From Portulaca oleracea (Eukaryota; Streptophyta; Magnoliopsida; Caryophyllales; Portulacaceae): a DNA stretch of 64,000 nucleotides. The notes below the pieces were generated by a model. The model searched no databases. It was not told where the DNA came from and saw only the letters and a program-made list of their open reading frames with translations. Positions 1 to 10,324 of this stretch are shown here, piece by piece (the first letter of the stretch is position 1; every line of letters starts with the position of its first letter). The stretch covers positions 40,706,655 through 40,770,654 of the forward strand of contig CM055881.1 in the NCBI GenBank assembly GCA_029582165.1, written 5' to 3'. Made by a program: the position numbers and the translations under genes.

Positions 1-322
1 TTTGTTTATCGTCACATTTTGTGTTTGATAAAGATTGAAATATAATCTGTGATGTCATTGAGTCTTGTACTAGTTGAATTCATGGTGAATTTGCTTCTAA
101 ACTAATGATTTGAATTGCAAAGGAGGACCGATTTCATTTCAGTCTTCCGTCGATTAATTGATTGCATGCATCTGCGTAACAATGAACATGACTTGAGAAT
201 CTCACTGTTACTCTTGCTGTGTCTAATGTCTATCACCCCACTTCAAGCGCATAAAACTTATACCGTCCCCTTTATGTTGTGAATTTTTAATGCCTTGAGT
301 TTCTTACTCCGAACATATGCAG
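1..322. other. Intron of the POLAR-like gene
   Basis: This AT-rich DNA ends in a TATGCAG acceptor at 322, so it is read as the intron before the first visible POLAR-like exon. I see no convincing exon in it. Confidence 0.55.
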
Positions 323-2113
323 GTTCCCCCGGTGGACAATTCCTTTTCTTTCTTGGAATCTCTGCGGGCATAATGTACGCTATAATAGCACAAAGACTCG
401 AGGTAGACAAGCTGAGAGAATCCTTGAAACAAACTGAGAATTTGGTCCAAGATCTCCAGGAAGAGTTGGAGATGAAAAATTCGTTAACTGTGAAAGAGCT
501 CATCATCGATGACTCCTCTCAGGACGCCCATGAAACTTCACTTATTGACAAAGAACTGGATATATTCTCTAGTGAAGTGGATACGAATGTGTTGACCAAA
601 CATGATGCTGATGAAGAAACAGCCGGTCTCAAGGGAACTGAATCCATCAGTCAAATTGAAGCTGAGCTTGAAGCTGAACTTGAAAGATTGGAGATGAGCT
701 TGAATGGAACAACTTTGCGAGGGAGTGCCATTGGGGTAAGCATGTTTTTCTTTTTCCAATGATATGAATATCGTTGTGAGGAGGTTATGAGGTGTGTGAA
801 CTGTGAACTGTGCATGTAAATTGTGATCAAATGACGGGAGGGAATCATGCATTCTTGTCATTGTGAAGATGATGAACGTGTGTTTGTAGCTAGCGGTAAA
901 TACGGGTTTAGGTCTTAATCTCCACATCCTCTTTTCCCCACTAAACATGCAACAAGTCTCTCTAAACTGGAACCAGTCTCTCTAAATTGCAAAATGTAGG
1001 GGTAAGACTGCTGCATTTGACCCTAAACCCTAAACCCTATAACCTATACCCTATACCCTAAACCCTAAACCCTAGAGTATTGATTTTGGTTTTGATTAAA
1101 GAATCAACAAGACACTTTAGATGAACAACTGCTAGACGCTCCTTTGATTCCCAATGTGAATTTCTCATGAGTTTGGCTTTGCAACCTCTTACCATGCTTG
1201 TATGCCAACTTGGCTGTCTTTGAACTTCCAAAAGATCAATGATGAAATCATCCCGTTCCTTATATCTCTTAAGTGTCACTGAATGTAACGAGAAAGTTCC
1301 TGCTGTGGTTGATTTATGTACAAAAGCAATACACGGGAAATTCCCATGATACAGTTATTGACATGAATCAGTGCGCTATTGAATTTGGACCTTGGTTGCT
1401 GCATGGTTCGTATATCATCTATGTCCCGACTAATTTCAATTCCATTTCAGCTTGACCAATTATTCGACGAGGACATAGCAGAGTTGGTCCAAGGGGAACT
1501 CCGAACCGATCTCCGAAGAAAATCCAGCTCAGATCCCACACCGGACTGGGGCTCAACTCCCTCATCACCAAACCACGGCGTCTCGCCTCACGAGCTGACC
1601 CTGCGACTGCACGACGTCATCGAATCGAGGTTACAAGCCCGGATCAAGGAACTCGAGGCCGAGCTGTCAAGAACCCAAAAGCGGGTCCAAGATTTGGAGT
1701 CGGAAAAGGTGCATTCTTCCTGGAGGGAGTTTCGGAACAGCGAATCCTCCTCAAACCCTAGCACGCCTATCGTGGTGGAGGCCCACAGTCCCGTGTCTCA
1801 GCCTGTTGTGATGAATCTCTCCGGGGACGCTCTCGATGCATACAACGAAGCGTGCGAGGTACTTAGCAAGATAAAGGGTTTCCAAAATGACGATCATATT
1901 CAGGCGAATGGACACAAAGTTTCAAATGACATTAACCAAGATGAAGGGAGCCCTAATATCGATGAGGGAATCCCGGATTTCGATGGAGACAATGATTACG
2001 ATGATGATTTGCTGTTGATAAAACAGATTGTTGAGAAGGCGAAGCAACGGGCTCCTGCAGTTTTAAGGGCACAAAAAGCCCTGGTGCACCTGGAGAGACG
2101 AGAATCCTTCTGA
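323..2113 (+). CDS. POLAR-like protein (3' part; gene begins upstream of the window)
   Basis: Two exons are visible: 323-735 and 1451-2113 (stop TGA 2111-2113). The first enters in phase with two bases completing a Gly codon, so at least one exon lies upstream. The product resembles the plant POLAR family (polar localisation during asymmetric division and redistribution), cortical proteins of the stomatal lineage. Visible parts: a hydrophobic segment (GQFLFFLGISAGIMYAII) right after the first splice site, a coiled coil (KLRESLKQTENLVQDLQEELE), an acidic linker with a second coil (EAELEAELERLEM), then the family-like block VSPHELTLRLHDVIESRL followed by a third coil (ELEAELSRTQKRVQDLESEK). The C-terminus is acidic then basic. 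Splice signals are good: CCATTGGG|GTAAGC and TTTCAG|CTTGAC. The family assignment rests on the HELTLRLH..I.SRL block and overall layout; paralogues within the family cannot be separated. Confidence 0.75.
945..1090 (+). repeat. SINE-like fragment with telomere-type repeats, inside an intron
   Basis: A CTCTCTAAATTGCAAAAT-type head is followed by AGGGGTAAGACTGCTGCATTTGACCC. Sequences of the same design occur at 15335-15440 and 52888-53000 in introns of RPA1 and the G3BP-like gene. The AGGGGTAAG-(C/T)TGC-...-GACCCCTCC tail recalls the Au family of plant tRNA-derived SINEs. Here the tail runs into degenerate AAACCCT plant-telomere repeats (about 1021-1074). Confidence 0.5.
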
Positions 2114-2834
2114 TGAAGGAGAATTCTTTTCTTTTTTTTTTTTGGTAAATAGTTTGATAGATTAGTATATTCTTTGTCAAGCCATTCTTCTTCACTCCTG
2201 TATCTGCATGTTGGAACTTGTAGGTTTTCGCATTTAAATCAGTTGTTTACACTATCAGCAAATCTGTGATGTATATCCAGATTGTAGGTTTTCGCATTTA
2301 GATTGTATTAGAAATCTGGATAAAACCGAAAGAAGTCAGATTCGTATTAGATTTGTATCCTCAATTTTGCAGATTCTGATCGCCCGAGTTTTATTTGGGA
2401 CAGTCTCACCTGGGTATCTCCTCAGTAAACTTTACCAAGTGCAATTATCAGTATAAATTTTGCTGTCAAAATGCAAACACGTAAAAGAGTCACCAGAAAT
2501 CAAGAACTTGGCAAATTACGAACCAACATTCGAACACCCTTGCCTTCGGATTTATTCACATCAGATAGGAGAAAAACTGCCAGAACAAGGACTGGTTCAG
2601 TGACATGAATCTGTCGAGTGACGGTTTAAAAAATCGGAACTACAAGACCAAAATATGGAGGGGGAAGAGTTTGCAAAAGAGAGGCAGCAATCAAAGGCTT
2701 AAAACTACTGACTGATACACAAGTTTTTTGGATCGTAAGATAAATGTCAGACATCATAGATGTGCAGAGGATGACAACTGTTGTTTTTGCTTCAATATCG
2801 TCCTTTTTGCCAGAACCGATCGTCTAACAGGAAA
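2114..2834. other. Intergenic: convergent 3' regions
   Basis: Holds the 3' UTR of the POLAR-like gene and, on the opposite strand, that of the glycine-rich RNA-binding gene. A short direct repeat (ATTGTAGGTTTTCGCATTTA type) occurs near 2222 and 2283. I see no gene. Confidence 0.6.
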
Positions 2835-3781
2835 TTAAGCTCTCTTAGCAAAGTCATCTGCATTATCATCTTCATCCCTAGGGTTTGCATCGGCACCACT
2901 TCCGGCATCACTGCTGCCAAATTGAGTGTTGCCGCCGAAATCTGAACTTGAGGCCTCCCCAAATCCACCACTACTTGCAAAGCCACTTCCAGCAGCACCA
3001 CCACCACCGTACTGTCCAGCAGAAGGAGCACCACCACCATAGCCACCACCACCGTAGCCGCCACCTCCATATCCGCCACCACCACCATAGCCACCACCGC
3101 CATAGCCGCCGCCTCCAAATTGGCGAGGCGCCCTGTCTGTTGCGAAATTCACTCTCACTGTACGGCCTTGGAGGTCCTGCAGAATTGTCAAAGAAATTGG
3201 TGCGGTAAGGTAAGGTAAATGTAAGTTTGCATAAGCCTGTTCGGAAGATGCAAATTTAAACAATACCTGTCCATCCATAGCTTGGACAGCACTGGAAGCC
3301 TGTTCGGAAGATGCAAATGTTACAAAACCAAATCCTCTGGATCTACCGTTCTCCCTATCAATGATAACTCTAGCTGCAAAGGAATTCCAAGTTAGTTTAC
3401 AAGGCCATCTTTAAGGATCCATCACTGATACTTTTGATGGTTAGAATATATTATCATCAAGATAATCACACTGCAATCAATGGTACAGCATACAAACCTT
3501 CAACGACTTCACCGTATTGGGAAAAAGATTCTGCCAAACTTGTATCGTTGACAGCCCATGGTAGACCTGCATGATACAATACAAATGCTAAAGTGTAGTT
3601 CTCCACCAAATCCTGACAATCACTGTCCCAAAAGCGAAAACATACCTCCGACAAAGATTTTAGATGATGACATGCATCTCAGTGCTTGAAAAAAAGATGG
3701 GTTAGATGCTGAGAATTGAGAAGTGATCTGGTTGCTCATACTCTGTTTGAGTATGCTCCCGACTTTACTAAGGAAAGCCAT
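2835..3781 (-). CDS. Glycine-rich RNA-binding protein, mitochondrial (RRM)
   Basis: Four exons on the minus strand: 3781-3646, 3566-3498, 3373-3267 and 3176-2835 (654 nt, 217 aa), all with GT-AG borders and matching phases. The N-terminus (about 38 residues; Ser/Lys/Arg-rich, ending near RCMSSS) looks like a mitochondrial presequence. One RRM follows, with RNP2 KIFVGGL and RNP1 RGFGFVTF, then a Gly-rich tail of GGGYGGGG repeats and an acidic end (DEDDNADDF). This is the architecture of plant mitochondrial glycine-rich RNA-binding proteins (GRP2/GRP3, ORRM relatives), which bind organellar transcripts and can affect RNA editing; that role is family knowledge. A 5'-UTR intron of about 1.1 kb separates the coding exons from the promoter near 5.0 kb. 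The intron between exons 3 and 4 carries a partial copy of exon 3 sequence. Confidence 0.9.
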
Positions 3782-4890
3782 AGTGACAACCTTCAACAAC
3801 ACATACAGGTAGGTAGTAAGATAAACAATATTCCATGACCCAAATCACATTCAGTATTCATCAAACTTAATACCAACTGAAGTTCAACACTAAAACAGCC
3901 AAGCCGGTCCTAGGACCCCAGTGCAAAAACAACTTCTCTATGACACCGTTGGAAAATTCGGTCAAACCATTGGCTACCTTCTCTAGAAATGGGTGTGAAA
4001 TGGGAACATAATGTTCGCTCATCCCACCAAAACTCGTTCAATGTAATTGATGATTTGAAGGGATTTAGCTGGTCAAAGTCCCAAAGAACTACAAGTACTA
4101 AATTTCAAGAAATCACACCATAGTTACCGGGAACGCTACATACACTTGCGTTCCGAAGTCAAAACTATACTAAATTTGTGTTAAAATTAGTGACCCGTGT
4201 CCCAGGACTGATGACCTGGGAAGCGTTCCTCATAACTATGAATCACACACATAATACTTCAAACTTTCAAGACCATCTACTCAACCACGACACTATCCTA
4301 TACAGAATAAAATGCATGTTACCCTAATCCCTCCCAAAAAATCAGCAAAATCCCAATTATTACAGTGAGCTGACTATCAGGTTTACAAAAAAAAACTCAT
4401 TTACAAGCAAGCAAATCATTCAAAGCAGCTCCTTCAACATCTCTAACCCTAAAAACAAGACATCTCTGAAGTCAAACACTCAAACAACATCCTACCACAC
4501 AAATTTTTCAACAGCAATCAATTTTTTCGAATCACAACGCATTTCTTCTCTTCCCATCAAATTACCAGCTGTAACGAACGAGAAACAAGCCATGACCCTA
4601 AACCTTAAACCCTAAACAAGACATCTCTGAAGTCAAACACTCAAACAACATCCTACCACGCAAATGTTTCAACAACAGCAACCAATTTTTTTGAATCGCA
4701 TCGCATTTCTTCACTTCCTATCAAATCACCAGCTATAACAAACGAGAAACAGGCCATCTTCGACGGTCGGAGAACACAAAATTAACAGATAATCAACAAA
4801 ATCAAATGACCTACACAACAAAGCTCATACGAACAGATCAACGAAGAAAACTCAACAATAACGAGAGAGAAAGAGAGAGAGATGAACCTG
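3782..4890 (-). other. 5'-UTR intron of the glycine-rich RNA-binding gene
   Basis: A donor CTTCAG|GTTCATC at about 4888 (minus strand) and an acceptor just upstream of the ATG at 3781 define a leader intron of about 1.1 kb. Long leader introns are common in plant RNA-binding-protein genes and often support expression. It contains the tandem duplication annotated at 4454-4757. Confidence 0.6.
4454..4757. repeat. Tandem duplication of about 160 bp in a leader intron
   Basis: Two adjacent copies begin with ACAAGACATCTCTGAAGTCA at about 4454 and 4615 and both run to GAGAAACA(A/G)GCCAT. Copy 1 is followed by telomere-like CCCTAAACCTTAAACCCTAAA at the junction. The copies differ by scattered substitutions. 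Confidence 0.85.
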
Positions 4891-5011
4891 AAGAGTATGA
4901 GAGATCCAATGAAGTGTAGGAAAGTATAAACCCTAGCAAGGGTTTTTGATTGGAATAAAGAGCGATTTAGAGAGAGAAGGAAGAGAGAAAGTGTGTGTTG
5001 CTATAAATAGG
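4890..5011 (-). promoter_or_regulatory. Core promoter of the glycine-rich RNA-binding gene
   Basis: Read on the minus strand, a TATTTATAG box (plus 5002-5010) is followed at the expected distance by a long CT-rich leader (plus strand GA repeats 4865-4990), ending at the leader-intron donor. The position fits a start of transcription near 4975. A plant telobox-like AAACCCTA lies at about 4929. Confidence 0.5.
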
Positions 5012-5145
5012 GCAAAGAGGAGATTTATGGCGAGTTGAATAATGGCCGCCACATTCACAAATATCTTTGTCCTATTTTTAATTCTACCAATTACAAAAAT
5101 TTAAGTTGGGTTAAATTTTGGAAATTTATTTTTCCCCATCAAAAT

Positions 5146-5565
5146 ATAAGTATCCCCTTGTCTCCCTTAAAAAAAAAAGAAAATTAGAAAAAGAAATATC
5201 CAAACTTTGGGCTATTAGAAAAAACAATGACGGATGAGATGAACTTTAATGTTTATTATTTTTAACATCCATTATTTAAACTCGTTTGAAAAGTGATGTA
5301 GTGGTGACGTGACAATATTATGCATAAAACTTTTCGCAACTAAAAAAAAAGTAAAACATATGTTCATTGTGTAATATCACCACCATTATGTTAAATTTCA
5401 GATAATTTTAACTATGTGATGGATGCAAAATAATAGAGGTGAAGTTCAGCACATCCATGACAAAATTATAAGTTTAGATTATGTTTTCCCAATATTCCAA
5501 ATGTTTAAATTATTTTTTTCCAATTTTCCTTTTTTAAGGGAAACAAGGGGGCATGCTTATATTAT
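5146..5565. mobile_element. Fold-back (long terminal inverted repeat) element
   Basis: About 80 bp at the left end (CCCCTTGTCTCCCTTAAAAA...) reappears inverted at the right end (complement CCCCCTTGTTTCCCTTAAAAA...), with an AT-rich centre and no ORF. It is a non-autonomous DNA element of unassigned superfamily; I could not fix a target-site duplication. Confidence 0.5.
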
Positions 5566-5789
5566 CAGTTTATGCATGAATTGTTCAATGTCTCCGAGCT
5601 AAACTTGTTATTCCCTCGCCAAAATAACCTTAGCCATACTACGTGTCACCGAACACCAAATTAACATCCCTTTTAACATGGAGCCAACTATAACTATTAA
5701 TGTTGCCAGCTAAAAAGTGCCAATCACCAACTACTACATCAAATTCACTTAAGCAAGATAGATTCAAATATTAAAAACTAAAAAGAAAT

Positions 5790-6022
5790 ATTCTCTCCGT
5801 TTTTATCTGTATGTCGCCTATTAAATTGTGTTAAAAACTTTAATCGTTAATATCTTAATTTGTACAATGACTCATCATACAAAATTGATACCGTTAGATT
5901 CCTTATTAAAAATATTATTAAAAAAATATAATATTATATATTTCATAAAAATTTTATATTAAAAATTATTAATTAAAGATTGACAATAAAAAAACGTAAA
6001 TGAAAAATAGAAAACAACGAGT
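5790..6022. mobile_element. Stowaway-like MITE (degenerate)
   Basis: The left end has CTCTCCGTTTTTAT and the right end, inverted, CTCGTTGTTTTCTA. Both resemble the CTCCCTCCGTTT terminus of plant Stowaway (Tc1/mariner) MITEs, and the 3' end abuts TA. The interior is AT-rich and non-coding. Confidence 0.4.
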
Positions 6023-6316
6023 AGGGTTGGGCCGTGGGCAGACTACATATCAAAGAAAAGACCCGCATCTAATATCCGTTTCCCCGGTTTTCAAACCAAG
6101 AGTAGACCCGAAATTCTAACCTAAAAACCGCAAAAACCACCCAGATTCACTCCTCCACTGGGGGAATTCGGGTGACCGAACATCACTCCAAAACACATCA
6201 GAAATCCCCAAATCACATCCAAATCCCCCCCTTTTACTCCAAATCACAACACCAACAAACCCTAGAAACCGATTCAATCTCGAACATCACATCCCATTTC
6301 AAATCCCATCATAAAG

Positions 6317-7963
6317 ATGGACAGAAACCCTAGACCCGCGAGCATAATCGACACATTGGGGGAAGAAATCACTCGAATCATAACCCCAGTTTCAATCTGC
6401 ATGCTTCTGGTAGTCATCCTCGTCTCAATCCTCAATTCCGACCCTTCATCTTCTTCCCCAACAATCATCACCATCGCCAATTTAGCTTACGACGAGGATA
6501 GCTCCGATTCATCTTCATCGTTCTGGGACAAATTCAAAGGTGCCCTTTTGAACTCCCTTGTTTTCGTCGTCCTCGTAACCCTAATCACCTTCTTTTTAGT
6601 GTTTCTGTTCTACATTCGATGCACAAAGTTTCTCAAATGGTACATGGGTTTCTCCTCCTTTGTTGTTTTGGTGTTCATGGGTGGTCAGCTTGCTTTGTTG
6701 TTGATCGATAAGATGAATTTGCCTGTTGATTCTGTGACATTTTGTGTGCTTTTGTTTAATTTTGGGATTGTGGGTTGTTTGGCTGTGTTCATGACATCAA
6801 AGATGGCGATTTTGGTGACCCAGAGTTACTTGGTGGTTATTGGGATGCTTGTTGCATTTTGGTTTACTATGTTGCCTGAATGGACTACTTGGGTGTTGTT
6901 GGTTGCGCTGTCGTTGTATGATTTAGCCGCGGTTTTGTTGCCGGTTGGACCTCTTAGGTTGTTAGTGGAGCTTGCTATCTCTCGGGATGAGGATATCCCG
7001 GCATTGGTTTATGAGGCTCGCCCCGTTAATGTTGATGAATCAAGTGTCGGTCCTATTCAAAGGAGGATGTGGAGGAGGAATAACAGAGCGAATTTGGAAC
7101 AAAACGCAACAACAACGGCCCCTAGTATAGTCCCGGTAACACAAGGTTTAGGGGGATCCGGCGATGAAACTGGAAGTGGAAGTGGGTTGAGTGAGAGGGG
7201 GTTAGTTGATGTTGAGGAGGGACGAGTTTCGAGTGATAGTGTTGAGGTTTCTCAGCCATTGCTTGACCGAAGGATGATGGATAGGGTTAGGACTACCGGG
7301 CCGAATTTGGAAGAAAACCCAACTTCTCATTTGGTTTCAACCGACGAAATTGGAAGTGGGTTGAGCGAGGGGGTTTTGGTTGATGTTGGGGAGGGGCGAT
7401 TTCCAAGTGATGACCCCGAGCTTTCTGAGCCATTGCTTGACCAAAGGATGGATAGGTTTAGGGCTAGAACCGAGATGCCTAATACCCGGGTGAATCTAGA
7501 ACAAAGCCTGCATTCAGAGCCATCGATTGAGCCAATGACGGATAGGGCTAGAATCGAGACTCCTAACACCCGGATGGATTCGGGACAAAACCCTAGTTCA
7601 GAGCCATTGATCGAGCAAAGGATGAATGCAGTGCAGGAAGAGATGGCGATTTCAGAAGATCGAATGGCTGTCGAAGGGATTGGTTTGGGATCCTCCGGTG
7701 CAATCAAATTAGGGCTCGGGGATTTCATCTTCTATAGTGTTTTAGTGGGTAGGGCGGCAATGTATGATTTTATGACAGTCTATGCTTGTTACTTAGCCAT
7801 AATAGCCGGTCTCGGAGTCACCCTGATGCTGCTGGCGGTTTATCAGAAGGCTTTGCCAGCTCTGCCGGTTTCCATCATGCTTGGAGTGCTGTTTTATGTA
7901 TTGACTCGGACTCTACTCGAAGAATTCATTGTGCAGTGTTCCACGAATTTTTTGATGTTCTGA
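6317..7963 (+). CDS. Presenilin (catalytic aspartyl protease of gamma-secretase)
   Basis: Single-exon gene of 548 aa. Presenilin is a multi-pass intramembrane aspartyl protease, catalytic in the gamma-secretase complex in endomembranes. All three hallmarks are present: the YD motif in LYDLAAVLLP (Asp about 202), the GLGD motif (Asp about 469), and the PALP motif at 514-517. Hydrophobic helices flank them: one near residue 20-40, a run from about 80 to 215, and the last near 475-540. The hydrophilic loop between the catalytic helices (about 230-460) is long, acidic and internally repetitive (units with SQPLLDRRM, SEPLLDQRM and SEPLIEQRM). Plant presenilins are intronless, which agrees. The ATG is the first in frame, in GATGG context, downstream of a pyrimidine/A-rich leader with AAACCCTAG near 6258. 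Confidence 0.95.
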   Translation: MDRNPRPASIIDTLGEEITRIITPVSICMLLVVILVSILNSDPSSSSPTIITIANLAYDEDSSDSSSSFWDKFKGALLNSLVFVVLVTLITFFLVFLFYIRCTKFLKWYMGFSSFVVLVFMGGQLALLLIDKMNLPVDSVTFCVLLFNFGIVGCLAVFMTSKMAILVTQSYLVVIGMLVAFWFTMLPEWTTWVLLVALSLYDLAAVLLPVGPLRLLVELAISRDEDIPALVYEARPVNVDESSVGPIQRRMWRRNNRANLEQNATTTAPSIVPVTQGLGGSGDETGSGSGLSERGLVDVEEGRVSSDSVEVSQPLLDRRMMDRVRTTGPNLEENPTSHLVSTDEIGSGLSEGVLVDVGEGRFPSDDPELSEPLLDQRMDRFRARTEMPNTRVNLEQSLHSEPSIEPMTDRARIETPNTRMDSGQNPSSEPLIEQRMNAVQEEMAISEDRMAVEGIGLGSSGAIKLGLGDFIFYSVLVGRAAMYDFMTVYACYLAIIAGLGVTLMLLAVYQKALPALPVSIMLGVLFYVLTRTLLEEFIVQCSTNFLMF

Positions 7964-8479
7964 AAAGGGTTTGTGTAAATTGTTCATTGTAAAACCATCA
8001 TGTTCAGTATCAGTAAAGTTTTTATTTTCCAAAGCTGAATCTTGCATATATGTTACTCTGTTGTCCTGTGGATATATTAATTGTCACCAACAGCTGGAAA
8101 ACCGCAAATTCTAGTATGAGACTATTTCACGTAAACAATTTCACACTGATAAACGAAGTGAAAAGAGGGGCAAAAGTGCAGAAAAAAGTGCAAATTTGTA
8201 AACCTGAAGAATAGTTTCAGGAGTTGGGTATTTGATTGAATAGAAACATATGAACATGTTTCCCAAAAACAGAAAAATCAAAGGAAAAAACAGATAGCTA
8301 CTACACAAACTCTAACTTTTAACAAATTCTAGTTGGGGGAGAAGAATTAAACACACACATGAGATACAATACAGCAGCCCAGTGATTCTAAAACAAGAAG
8401 ATGGAATCATCTTTAGGGTGGGAGACCACAAAAGGAAAAGGAGAATCCTAAGTACTTGACATTGACGAGTATTAATTAT
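7964..8479. other. Intergenic between convergent genes
   Basis: Contains the 3' UTRs of presenilin (+) and of the uncharacterised gene (-). No ORF, repeat or RNA gene recognised. Confidence 0.5.
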
Positions 8480-10324
8480 CTAGCTTTTCGACGTCCAGCA
8501 AGAGCAACAAGAGAAGCAAGAAAACCAAGACGATGACGATGAAGAAGAAGACGGGGTCGATTCAGCAGTTGACTTCGGAGCCTTTGACTTGTCCTCTTTC
8601 TCCTTCGCCGTAGACTGGTCTTTCGACTGTTCAACCCTACTCGCCCCGGAATTCACTGATTTCTGTCTGTCAATGTCTGTCAACCTGCACCAATTGATCA
8701 TATCAGTCACCGGGCTCTCTTCTTTACAAGGTATTCAACCCAACTCAAATTTACCCATTTTACAGATATCTTTAGCACTTAGCTTTGGTGGGTAAGGGAA
8801 ATATTTTCACGGTCTGAAATAGGAATTCATATTTTGCAGAAATTTCTAAAATATCCTCTAAAATCGGGATTTCATAAAGGTTCTAGTAGGAATTTTTTTC
8901 TTCAACAAAGCACGTAAATAGTGAACTTACACTGGAAACGCAAAAGATTGACCGCTGGCATCCGAATGGTGCGACACAGTACTGGCGGAAAAGGGTATGT
9001 GATCCACTGAACCCTTGGCGCCGCCCTTTTTAACATCCTCCTTCTTGACGGGTGCTGAGGTGGCCAAATCAACCGCTGAGGCTTCACTAAACCTCGGCGA
9101 GCTGGCTACTTTGTTCATAACCAAAGGCGTTACAGGCGTTGTTGCTGGGCTAGGGCTAGGGCTAGGGCTAGGGTTAGGGCTAGGGCTAAGGCTAGGGTTA
9201 GGGTTAGGGTTAGGGTTAGGGTTAGGGTTAAGATTAGGGTTAGGGTTAGGGCTAGGGCTAGTAGAGGGCGGATGAAAATGAGCAGCAATTATCTGTTCGC
9301 CTGATTTGCCCACGTCTGGGACGGGACCAGGTTGTGGCATCATTTCGCCTGATTTGTGAAGGGATTTAGGCGAAAGAGGGGGGAGTTCCCTGGATTTCTT
9401 TAACTCGGCCTGAGCGGCAGCAGCACCGAGTTCCCCGGATTTCATCAGCCAGCTGAACTGCTCCCTTGTGAAGCTCATGTTCCCCGTGTGGATGCTGAAG
9501 AGCGACTCATTCGAGGCCGTGCTCCAGTCCCCAGTTGGGGTGTTGGATTTGTTCCGGGCGAATACGTAGGAGGGGATTCGGTAGCCGGATGATTCAGCGG
9601 GCCGTTCCATCACCTGGGTTGGGGGGGATTCTAGGGATGCACCGCCCGAACCCTCCGGGTCTGGGTCTGGGCCTGGTTCTTCTTCTTGGGATAGCCCTTT
9701 CTCGGGTTGATCGGGTTCTTGAGCTGAGCTACCTGGAAGACAAATCGTGTCTACTGTAAAATCATCCTTATTTTAGCACGTTGTTATCAGGGTGCGTCTG
9801 GTAGGATTATAGGAAAGATTTTCCTAGAAACCCCGGGAAAAAAGTGAAAGTTTATTGAGCTTAAGAATGAAATAATCAACTACCCCGTCTTCTATGCTCT
9901 CACCAAGGTTCAAGTCTCGGTAGAAGCAAAATGTTATTTATTCGGGGTTTAAGGGTCATGTTTGTCATAGGCAACTTGGTACCGACTTGTTATATTTGCA
10001 GGTGGTTTCACCTGAATAAGGGCTAAGTGAACGGACTAAATTTACCGGTCCAAAAAAAGAGTGAAATAATGGGTTCCACGTTAAAACTTTTTTTATCCAC
10101 AAAGTACGAGAAAATTTGTCGGGGGAGTTGACAACCGTTCCTCGGAAAGTTTTCCAGTACCATTAGATTCATCGCCGGAAGTAGCCGAGGTGCTTACCAT
10201 TTTCGTCGAAGGAGAAATCGGACACTGCTGACTCAGCCGATGCCGAAGAAATAGAGGATGCTCTTGAGTTGTTGTCCTCTTCACCCTCTTTGGTTCTCTT
10301 GGCACCCTCCATTTCAGGTTCCAT
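8480..10324 (-). CDS. Uncharacterised plant protein, low complexity with Cys-rich C-terminus
   Basis: I do not recognise the family with certainty. Three exons (10324-10198, 9732-8931, 8684-8480) join in frame to 377 codons plus stop, with GT-AG borders; the first ATG after an in-frame TGA is used. The N-terminus is acidic and Ser-rich (SSISSASAESAVSDFSFDENG). A central block, TPTGDWSTASNESLFSIHTG followed by MSFTREQFSWLMKSGEL, looks conserved and is followed by short repeats of KSGE(L/M/Q). A Pro-Asn/Pro-Ser dipeptide run encoded by a 6-bp repeat follows, then a second conserved-looking stretch (HHSDASGQSFAFPVL). The protein ends SSSSWFSCFSCCSCWTSKS, a cluster of five Cys that could be lipid-modified or membrane-associated (inference). 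No signal peptide, no membrane helix, no enzyme motif. A leader intron probably extends to about 11.1 kb, where a CTTAG|GTAAGC donor lies on the minus strand. Confidence 0.75.
9150..9261. repeat. Coding TTAGGG/CTAGGG tract
   Basis: About 18 hexamers (plus strand GGGCTA, then GGGTTA) form a vertebrate-telomere-like array, not the 7-bp plant type. It lies in exon 2 of the minus-strand gene. Because the unit is 6 bp it keeps frame and encodes Pro-Asn and Pro-Ser dipeptides. Confidence 0.9.
9880..10045 (+). repeat. Possible SINE fragment in an intron
   Basis: GGTTCAAGTCTCGG at about 9907 resembles a Pol III B box and the segment ends in ACCGGTCC followed by an A-rich run. It sits in intron 1 of the uncharacterised gene. 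An A box is not clear, so this is weak. Confidence 0.25.

Noticed and set aside
2885..3208. Plus-strand His-rich ORF
   Set aside because: Antisense of the glycine-rich repeat of the RRM protein.
9015..9275. Plus-strand ORF with a long Gly-Leu repeat
   Set aside because: It is the opposite strand of the TTAGGG-type coding tract; the minus-strand exon has matching splice phases and sequence complexity on both sides.
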